NCBI RefSeq assembly: GCF_004216695.1
Contig: NZ_SGXC01000002.1
Coordinates: forward strand, 682,001 to 746,000
Direction: 5' to 3'
Length of the DNA: 64,000 nt
Origin: Pigmentiphaga kullae
GTDB lineage: Bacteria > Pseudomonadota > Gammaproteobacteria > Burkholderiales > Burkholderiaceae_B
Made by a program: the position numbers and the translations under genes. This document shows, one piece after another, positions 58,932-64,000 of this stretch (position 1 is its first letter; each line of letters opens with the position of its first letter). The notes below the pieces were generated by a model that had not been told where the DNA came from, ran no database searches, and worked only from the letters and a program-made list of their open reading frames with translations.

Positions 58932-59380
58932 GCGGGCAGGGCAGTTCCACGGCCGCAACCGGGATCATCGTGCTGCAAGGCCGGGGCATCGTGGGCGGAC
59001 ACGCCGAGGGCGAGGCGCTGGTCACGCGCGACCGGATCTCCGGCTGGGGCGGCATCGACCCCCGTACCGGCACCGTCATCGAGACCCGCCACGAACTGCG
59101 CGGCATCAGCTTCGCCGGCAAGGTGCTGGTGTTTCCCGGCGCGAAGGGCTCGTCGGGCTGGTCCGGGCAATTCCACATCGCCCGCATCTCCGGCATGGCC
59201 CCGGCGGCGATGCTGTTCAACGAGATGACGACCAAGATCGCGCTCGGGGCCGTGGTCACGCACGCGCCGTCGGTGACCGACTTCGACGTCGACCCCCTGT
59301 CGGTGATCGAGACGGGAGACTGGGTCCGGGTCGACGGCGACCTGGGACGGGTCGAGGTGACCAAGCGGACCAGGGGCTAG
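58928..59380 (+). CDS. Aconitase X swivel (small) subunit
   Basis: Small subunit of 150 residues (formerly DUF126), forming the mobile beta domain that closes the active site. FAGKVLVFPGAKGSSGWSGQFHIARISGMAPAAMLFNEMTTKIALGAVV is the family signature with the catalytic Ser region. The start overlaps the large subunit stop (ATGA), so the enzyme is a two-gene heterodimeric aconitase X. Last gene of the rightward catabolic operon. Confidence 0.92.
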   Translation: MSGQGSSTAATGIIVLQGRGIVGGHAEGEALVTRDRISGWGGIDPRTGTVIETRHELRGISFAGKVLVFPGAKGSSGWSGQFHIARISGMAPAAMLFNEMTTKIALGAVVTHAPSVTDFDVDPLSVIETGDWVRVDGDLGRVEVTKRTRG

Positions 59381-59472
59381 GCATTTCTCCGGTCGAGCAC
59401 GATAATGAGCTGCCGCCCGGCAGTCAGCCGTGGGCGACCGGAGTCCCAGCAAACCAAGGTTCGGAGTTCACG

Positions 59473-59748
59473 ATGAAAAAAACGCTAGCAGTGTCCCTGA
59501 CCGCCCTGTTCCTGGCAGTGACCGGCCCCGCCCTCGCCGCCGAAAACACCCAGCAGAACAAGATGACCACTTGTAACAAGGACGCCGGCGACCGCAAGGG
59601 CGACGACCGCAAGGCCTTCATGAAAGAATGCCTGTCCGCCAAGAAAATGACCCAGCAGGAAAAAATGACCGCCTGCAACAAGGAAGCCACCGGCAAAAAA
59701 GGCGACGACCGCAAAGCCTTCATGAAACAATGCCTGAGCGCGAGCTAA
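59473..59748 (+). CDS. psiF: PsiF-repeat periplasmic protein
   Basis: A 91-residue secreted protein with signal MKKTLAVSLTALFLAVTGPALA. Two PsiF repeats follow, each of the type CNKxAxxxKGDDRKAFMKxCLS, with two Cys per repeat probably forming disulfides. PsiF is phosphate-starvation-inducible in E. coli; the function is unknown. The ribosome binding site (CGGAG) is modest. I see no Pho box upstream in the 92-base gap. Confidence 0.88.
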   Translation: MKKTLAVSLTALFLAVTGPALAAENTQQNKMTTCNKDAGDRKGDDRKAFMKECLSAKKMTQQEKMTACNKEATGKKGDDRKAFMKQCLSAS

Positions 59749-59791
59749 GCAAGTAAGCGGTGCTTCGCACCGAGATATCCCACGCAGACCC

Positions 59792-59870
59792 AGGATGCGG
59801 TGGATCCGGCTCCGCCGGTCCACCCGCATCGCCCCCTGGGGGGCGCGCGAAGCGCGTAGGGGGGGGCTAC
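59792..59870. repeat. Intergenic hairpin element, copy 2
   Basis: Between the convergent psiF and aminotransferase genes. GATGCGGTGGATCCGG pairs with CCGGTCCACCCGCATC (one indel, one mismatch), then GCCCCC/GGGGGC and CGCGC-GAA-GCGCG hairpins and a run of G follow. Order and sequence of blocks match the element at 30188-30274, which also lies between convergent genes. It probably acts as a bidirectional terminator. Confidence 0.6.
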
Positions 59871-61126
59871 ACCTGCAGGCTGTATTCCAGCGTGGCCATG
59901 CTGGCGGGCATGTCGACCTTGGCGCCCAGGTCGCGCATGGTCGAACCCAGCGCATGCAGCGTGCGGAACAGGTTGTGGGCCCGGCACTGTTCGCCCATCT
60001 GGCCGATGCGGACGATGGGCAGGCCGAACGAGCCCGAGATCTCGACCCGGTAGCGCTCGGAGATATGGGCGCAGATGCCGGTATTGGTCAGGCCTTCCGG
60101 CACCGTGATGCCGACCACCGAGTTCAGGCGCGAAGCCGGCGGCGCGAACAGGCGCAGGCCCATGGCCTCGATGCCGTTCTGCAAGGCGAAGGACGAGCGC
60201 GAATGGCGCGCGAAGCGCACCGGCAGCGTCTCGGCGCAGACCAGCCGCAGCGCCTCGTGCAGCGCCAGCACGCCGGACACAGGGGCGGTGTAGTGGTAGG
60301 ACCCCTTGTGCCAGAAATTCTCGGCCAGCCTGGCATCGAGCACCCAATGGGTATTGGGCGTCTTGCGCCGGCTGATGTGTTCCCAGGCATCGTTGGAGAA
60401 CGCGATCAGCGACACGCCGGGTATCGACGACAGGCCCTTCTGGCCGCCGGTGATGACGGCATCGATCTGCCAGTCGTCCATCTGCAGCGGCATGGTGCTG
60501 AGCGTGCAGACCGCATCGACCACGACCAGGCAGCCGCGCTTCTTGGCGGCCCGGGCGATGGCGGGCAGTTCGCGGTTGAAGACCGTGTTGGAGGTTTCGC
60601 CCTGGACGATGGTCAGCACGTCGGGGCGGTGCTGCTCGATCGCCTGTTCCACCTGCTGCGCCGAGGCGGCCTGGTTGCCCTCGACGTCCAGCGTGACGAC
60701 GTCGGCGTCCAGGCGGCGGCTCATCTCGGCCATGCGGGCGCTGAAGAAGCCGTTGACCACGCACAGCACCTTGCTGCCCGGGGATACCAGGTTGCAGATC
60801 GCCATCTCCATCGCGGCCGAGCCCGGTCCGGCCACGCCCAGCACCCATTCCGACTTCGTCTGGAACACGTAGCCGGCCATCTGCTTGACCTGCGAGATGA
60901 TGGTCGACATGGTCGCGCCCAGGTGGTTGATGACCACCGAATTGGCGTGGGCCACCACGTCGGGGATGGGCACGGGGCCGGCGCCCATCATCAGCAGGGG
61001 ATCGTCGGGCAGGATGTCGCTCAGCAGGCGTACGCGGGGCGGCTGCGAGTAGACAAGCGGGGGGTGGTCGGTCGAGGAAGCGGGGTCGGCGGTTTCTTCG
61101 GCGGCGCGAAGCGGACGGGTGGGCAT
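59867..61126 (-). CDS. Class V aminotransferase (alanine/serine-glyoxylate type)
   Basis: PLP-dependent aminotransferase of 419 residues. The PLP lysine is Lys230 in ITGGQKGLSSIPG, with the Asp204 that contacts the pyridine nitrogen in VVVDAVCTLS. GPGSAAMEMAICNL binds the phosphate. The text follows the serine-glyoxylate / alanine-glyoxylate aminotransferase group. A roughly 40-residue hydrophilic N-terminal extension precedes the fold, so the true start may be internal. Lies 31 bases downstream of psd on the same strand. The physiological substrate is not certain. Confidence 0.88.
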   Translation of the reverse strand: MPTRPLRAAEETADPASSTDHPPLVYSQPPRVRLLSDILPDDPLLMMGAGPVPIPDVVAHANSVVINHLGATMSTIISQVKQMAGYVFQTKSEWVLGVAGPGSAAMEMAICNLVSPGSKVLCVVNGFFSARMAEMSRRLDADVVTLDVEGNQAASAQQVEQAIEQHRPDVLTIVQGETSNTVFNRELPAIARAAKKRGCLVVVDAVCTLSTMPLQMDDWQIDAVITGGQKGLSSIPGVSLIAFSNDAWEHISRRKTPNTHWVLDARLAENFWHKGSYHYTAPVSGVLALHEALRLVCAETLPVRFARHSRSSFALQNGIEAMGLRLFAPPASRLNSVVGITVPEGLTNTGICAHISERYRVEISGSFGLPIVRIGQMGEQCRAHNLFRTLHALGSTMRDLGAKVDMPASMATLEYSLQV

Positions 61127-61157
61127 GTTGGATAAAACGGCTGTGCGACAGCTCCAA

Positions 61158-62018
61158 TTATAGATTCACCGCGCGTCCGAGCGCCTGGCCCATGCGCAGC
61201 CCGCTGAGCGGCCCCAGCGCATCGCTCCAATCGATGCGGCCGGCGCCGAACAACAGGACCACGGTCGAGCCGAGCTGGAAGCGGCCCATCTCGGCGCCTT
61301 TGTCCAGCCGCACGGCGCCGTCGTCGTAGCGCGTCGTCACGATGCGCGAGCCGTGCGGGGCGACCTGGCCGCCCCAGACGGTTTCCATGGCGCCCACGAT
61401 CATGGCGCCCACCAGCACCACGGCCATGGGACCGAGTTCGGTGTCGAACAGGCAGGCCAGGCGTTCGTTGCGTGCGAACAACCGCGGCACCGTCCTGGCC
61501 GTGAGCGGGTTGACCGAGAACAGGCGCCCCGGGATGTAGACGGTTTCGCGCAGGGTGCCGGCTACCGGCATGTGCACCCGGTGATAGTCGCGGGGGGAAA
61601 GGTAGATGGTGGCGAAGCTGCCGTCCCGGTAGGCGCTGGCGCGCTGCGCGTCGCCGCCCAGCAGTTCCTCGGCGCTGAAATCGTGGCCCTTGGCCTGGAA
61701 GATGCGGCCGCCGCGGATGGAGCCCAACTGACTGATGGCGCCGTCGGCGGGACACAGGACGGCGCCGGGCGCGGGGTCCAGCGGCCGCGCGCCGGGCTTG
61801 AGCGCGCGGGTGAAGAAGGCGTTGAAGTGTTCGTAGGCGGTGGGATCGGGTTCCAGCGCCTCGCTCATGTCCACGCCGTACCGGCGGATGAAGCGGGCGA
61901 TGGCGAGGTTCTTCAGGCCGGCGACGCGGCAGTGCGCGAGGCGTCCGAACAGGCTGGAGACGAGCGCCTGGGGCGCGAGGTATTGGCCGTAGATGAAAAG
62001 CTGGTCTTTGATGGACAT
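61158..62018 (-). CDS. psd: Phosphatidylserine decarboxylase proenzyme
   Basis: Membrane enzyme that makes phosphatidylethanolamine from phosphatidylserine. The 286-residue proenzyme self-cleaves at LGST; Ser251 becomes the pyruvoyl group of the short alpha chain. Conserved segments are [21 protein letters not shown] with the catalytic His, and [11 protein letters not shown]. Its product is the phosphoethanolamine donor for the EptA encoded earlier in the window. Confidence 0.95.
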   Translation of the reverse strand: MSIKDQLFIYGQYLAPQALVSSLFGRLAHCRVAGLKNLAIARFIRRYGVDMSEALEPDPTAYEHFNAFFTRALKPGARPLDPAPGAVLCPADGAISQLGSIRGGRIFQAKGHDFSAEELLGGDAQRASAYRDGSFATIYLSPRDYHRVHMPVAGTLRETVYIPGRLFSVNPLTARTVPRLFARNERLACLFDTELGPMAVVLVGAMIVGAMETVWGGQVAPHGSRIVTTRYDDGAVRLDKGAEMGRFQLGSTVVLLFGAGRIDWSDALGPLSGLRMGQALGRAVNL

Positions 62019-62066
62019 GTCGGGGCCTCGCGCGGGCGAGGCAGGTTCGGGTTTGCGCCAGGGATA

Positions 62067-63083
62067 TTACAGCGGTGCGGACGAGCCGCGCACGACCAGT
62101 TCGGGCCGCAGGACGACGGTGGAGGTCGTGCCCGGCACGCCGCGCAGGCTGTCCAGCAACAAACGGGCCGCCCGGAAGCCCATTTCGTAGTGCAGGATGC
62201 GCACGGTGGTCAGGGGAGGGGAGACGCGGTCCATCAGCGGCATGTCGTTGTGCCCCACGACCGAGACGTCCTGCGGCACCTTGCGCCCCTGCGCTTGCAG
62301 GGCCTGGATCGCGCCCAGCGCGATCAGGTCGTTGGCGGCGACGATGGCGGTGAACTCGGCTTCGCTGTCCAGCAGCCTGCGCGTGCCGTCCTCGCCGGCA
62401 TCGCAGGAATAGGCATCGCACTCGGCGAAGCCGGCCGGCTCCAGCCCGTGCGCGGCCATGGCCTGGCGAAAGCCGGCCTGTCGCAGCGAGCCGGTGGACA
62501 GCGCCAGGGGGCCGGACAGATGGGCGATACGGCGATGGCCGATGGACACCAGATGGTCGACGGCCAGTTTCATGCCCAGCATGTCGTCGCTGACGACGGC
62601 GGGCAGGCTGCCGTCCTCGTCGCGGCGGTTGACCAGCACGACCTTGACCTGGTCGCGCACCAGGCGCTCGACCAGCGGGTCGTGCAGGCTGGAGGTGGCG
62701 ATGATCAGCCCCTCGACCCGCTGGGCCAGCATGCGGTCCGCGGCCTGGTCGGGCGCCTGTTCGTTGCCGGTGTCCGCCACCAGCACGAAAAAGCCCTCTG
62801 CCGCCAGCGCCTGCTCGATGCCGCGCAGGATGGGCGGGAACACCGGGTTGGTGATGTCCGGCAGCAATACCCCGACCGTGCCGGAGCGCCCCGTGCGCAG
62901 CGCCGACGCGGCGCGGTTGACGCGGTAGTTCAGGGCGCGGGCGGCCGCTTCGACACGGCCCACCACCTCGGGGCTGACCATGTGGCGGCGTTCGGGATCC
63001 AGCGCGCGCGAGGCGGTGGTCTTGTGCACCTGGGCGTGCAGGGCGATGTCGGCAAGAGTGGCGGCGGAGGAACGCTTGGGCAT
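62067..63083 (-). CDS. LacI-family repressor
   Basis: A 338-residue repressor. The N-terminal helix-turn-helix is TLADIALHAQVHKTTASRALDPERRHMVSPEVVGRVEAAARALNYRVN, with the hinge helix NRAASALRTGRSGTVGVLLPD. The periplasmic-binding-like core follows, including VVGHNDMPLMDRVSPPLTTVR. ATG 63083 matches the family start; an ATG ten codons upstream is ignored. It is divergent from the ring-cleavage dioxygenase with a perfect operator between them. Confidence 0.9.
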   Translation of the reverse strand: MPKRSSAATLADIALHAQVHKTTASRALDPERRHMVSPEVVGRVEAAARALNYRVNRAASALRTGRSGTVGVLLPDITNPVFPPILRGIEQALAAEGFFVLVADTGNEQAPDQAADRMLAQRVEGLIIATSSLHDPLVERLVRDQVKVVLVNRRDEDGSLPAVVSDDMLGMKLAVDHLVSIGHRRIAHLSGPLALSTGSLRQAGFRQAMAAHGLEPAGFAECDAYSCDAGEDGTRRLLDSEAEFTAIVAANDLIALGAIQALQAQGRKVPQDVSVVGHNDMPLMDRVSPPLTTVRILHYEMGFRAARLLLDSLRGVPGTTSTVVLRPELVVRGSSAPL

Positions 63084-63134
63084 GGACGAGATGATAGCGA
63101 AGTGCCGGCGCATGGTTTGCGGGAAATCTCCTTG

Positions 63135-63180
63135 TTGACAAGCGGAACGAACCGGATAAACTGAATGCTATCGATAGCAT
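63135..63180 (+). promoter_or_regulatory. Dioxygenase promoter with perfect LacI-type operator
   Basis: A consensus -35 (TTGACA, 63135-63140), a 16-base spacer and TAAACT as -10 (63157-63162) point rightward. The perfect 16-bp palindrome ATGCTATCGATAGCAT (63165-63180) with central CG covers the start point, the classic repressor position. It lies 13 bases before the dioxygenase ATG. Confidence 0.75.
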
Positions 63181-63193
63181 GAGGTTTTGCCAA

Positions 63194-64000
63194 ATGTTGC
63201 CAAGCACTCCCGAATCATTGACGCCCATCGTTGTGCAATCGATGGCAAACACATCCGACGCCCGGATCAAGGAACTGCTTTGCAGCCTGGTCCGGCACCT
63301 GCACGCCTTCGTGCTGGAAACCCGCCTGACCGAGGCCGAATTCGAATACGCGCTGGACTATGTCAACGCCATCGGGCAAGCCACCTGCGACACCAAGAAC
63401 GAGGCGGTGCTGGTGGCCGACCTGCTGGGCGTGTCGTCGCTGGTGGCGCTGCTGAACAACGCCGACCATCACGGCGAGTCGGACGCTGCCCTGCTGGGCC
63501 CGTTCTGGCGCGCCAATTCGCCCAGCCTGGAACCCGGCGCGTCGCTCGCGGCGCCGGGCACGCCGGGCATCCCGCTGGAAGGCAGCGGATTGGTCCAGGA
63601 CCGCGAGGGCAGGCCGCTGGCGGGCGTCACGGTCGACATCTGGCATGCCTCGCCCAGCGGGCTGTACGAGAACCAGGACGAGACCCAGCCCGACATGAAC
63701 CTGCGCGGCCGCTTCACCACCGACGAGAACGGCCGTTTCCGCTTCCGTTCGGTGCGGCCGGCTGGCTATCCGGTGCCGGTGGACGGCCCGGGCGGGGTGC
63801 TGCTGCGCGCCCAGGAGCGCCACGAGTTCCGGCCGGCGCACCTGCATTTCATGTTCTCCAAGCCCGGCTACAAGGTCCTGATCACCCAGGTCTACGCCGA
63901 CGATTCGGAATTCCTGCACAGCGATCCCACCTTCGGCGTGACGCGCAGGCTGGTCGGCCAGTACCGGGTGGAGCCGCGCCCGGGCGGCGACGTCGCGGTG
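63194..64000 (+). CDS. Intradiol ring-cleavage dioxygenase (hydroxyquinol/catechol 1,2-type), partial
   Basis: Non-heme Fe(III) enzyme that opens catechol-type rings between the hydroxyls. The window ends after 269 residues without a stop. The N-terminal dimerisation domain (about 20-115) is followed by the catalytic beta sandwich. The iron ligands are visible: Tyr158 (GLYENQD), Tyr192 (GYPVPVDGPGG), His216 and His218 (RPAHLHFMFSKPGYK). The sequence fits hydroxyquinol 1,2-dioxygenases at least as well as catechol enzymes. A GAGG site precedes the ATG; ATG 63242 is an alternative. It is controlled by the divergent LacI repressor. Confidence 0.9.
   Translation, partial: MLPSTPESLTPIVVQSMANTSDARIKELLCSLVRHLHAFVLETRLTEAEFEYALDYVNAIGQATCDTKNEAVLVADLLGVSSLVALLNNADHHGESDAALLGPFWRANSPSLEPGASLAAPGTPGIPLEGSGLVQDREGRPLAGVTVDIWHASPSGLYENQDETQPDMNLRGRFTTDENGRFRFRSVRPAGYPVPVDGPGGVLLRAQERHEFRPAHLHFMFSKPGYKVLITQVYADDSEFLHSDPTFGVTRRLVGQYRVEPRPGGDVAV

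Overview
The window is GC-rich, tightly packed bacterial chromosome. It most resembles a Bordetella/Achromobacter-type betaproteobacterium (Alcaligenaceae). The reasons are the two Bug-type (tripartite tricarboxylate) periplasmic binding proteins, the feruloyl-CoA-synthase-like catabolic operon, the fused PhaAB antiporter subunit and the codon usage. This is an inference from gene content; the window has no rRNA gene and I recognised no tRNA. It holds about 54 protein genes, most of them overlapping by 1-14 bases inside operons, and no recognisable insertion sequence, prophage or CRISPR array.

Layout. 1-2 kb: the end of a peptidoglycan-binding protein, a ROK/polyphosphate glucokinase-like kinase, a thioredoxin-like protein and 3-methyladenine glycosylase I. 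2.1-5.5 kb: an aspT-aspD pair for aspartate/alanine exchange and aspartate decarboxylation, behind a leader with three inverted repeats. 5.5-10.6 kb: a MarR-FUSC-DUF1656-HlyD-OMF efflux operon of the aromatic-acid exporter type, read leftward from a promoter overlapped by two palindromes. 10.7-12.4 kb: eptA (lipid A phosphoethanolamine transferase), preceded by four TTCGA repeats at exact 11-bp spacing. 12.5-19.6 kb: a LysR regulator divergent from a MexEF-OprN-like RND pump. 20.3-25.1 kb: a three-gene signalling cassette (OmpR-type regulator, FecR/LysM secreted protein, CHASE2 histidine kinase). 25.1-30.2 kb: an MFS transporter, a choice-of-anchor-I lipoprotein, tadA and an LD-carboxypeptidase with a histidine-rich N-terminus. 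30.2-36.3 kb: a complete six-gene Mrp/Pha cation-proton antiporter operon. 36.7-40.6 kb: the ABC-F protein YbiT, a BMP-family binding protein without a signal peptide, and purT.

40.7-51.2 kb: a nine-gene leftward operon. It joins a MarR regulator, a Liv-type ABC importer (with LivM and LivG fused), a CoA ligase, an enoyl-CoA hydratase, a 3-hydroxyacyl-CoA dehydrogenase-like SDR and an acyl-CoA dehydrogenase. Together these would import a phenylpropanoid-type acid, activate it to a CoA thioester and beta-oxidise its side chain. 51.4-59.4 kb: a second catabolic island around a pair of similar operators. It has an IlvD/Edd dehydratase read leftward and, read rightward, a Bug binding protein, an FAD oxidoreductase, a second Bug protein, an IclR regulator and both subunits of an aconitase X. 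Its substrate is not evident. 59.5-62 kb: psiF-like, a class V aminotransferase and phosphatidylserine decarboxylase. 62-64 kb: a LacI regulator divergent from an intradiol ring-cleavage dioxygenase (cut by the window end), with a perfect 16-bp operator at the promoter.

The most interesting unexplained items are the TTCGA repeat array before eptA, the aconitase X / FAD oxidoreductase / dehydratase island with its paired operators, the CHASE2-FecR-OmpR cassette, and the histidine-rich LD-carboxypeptidase.
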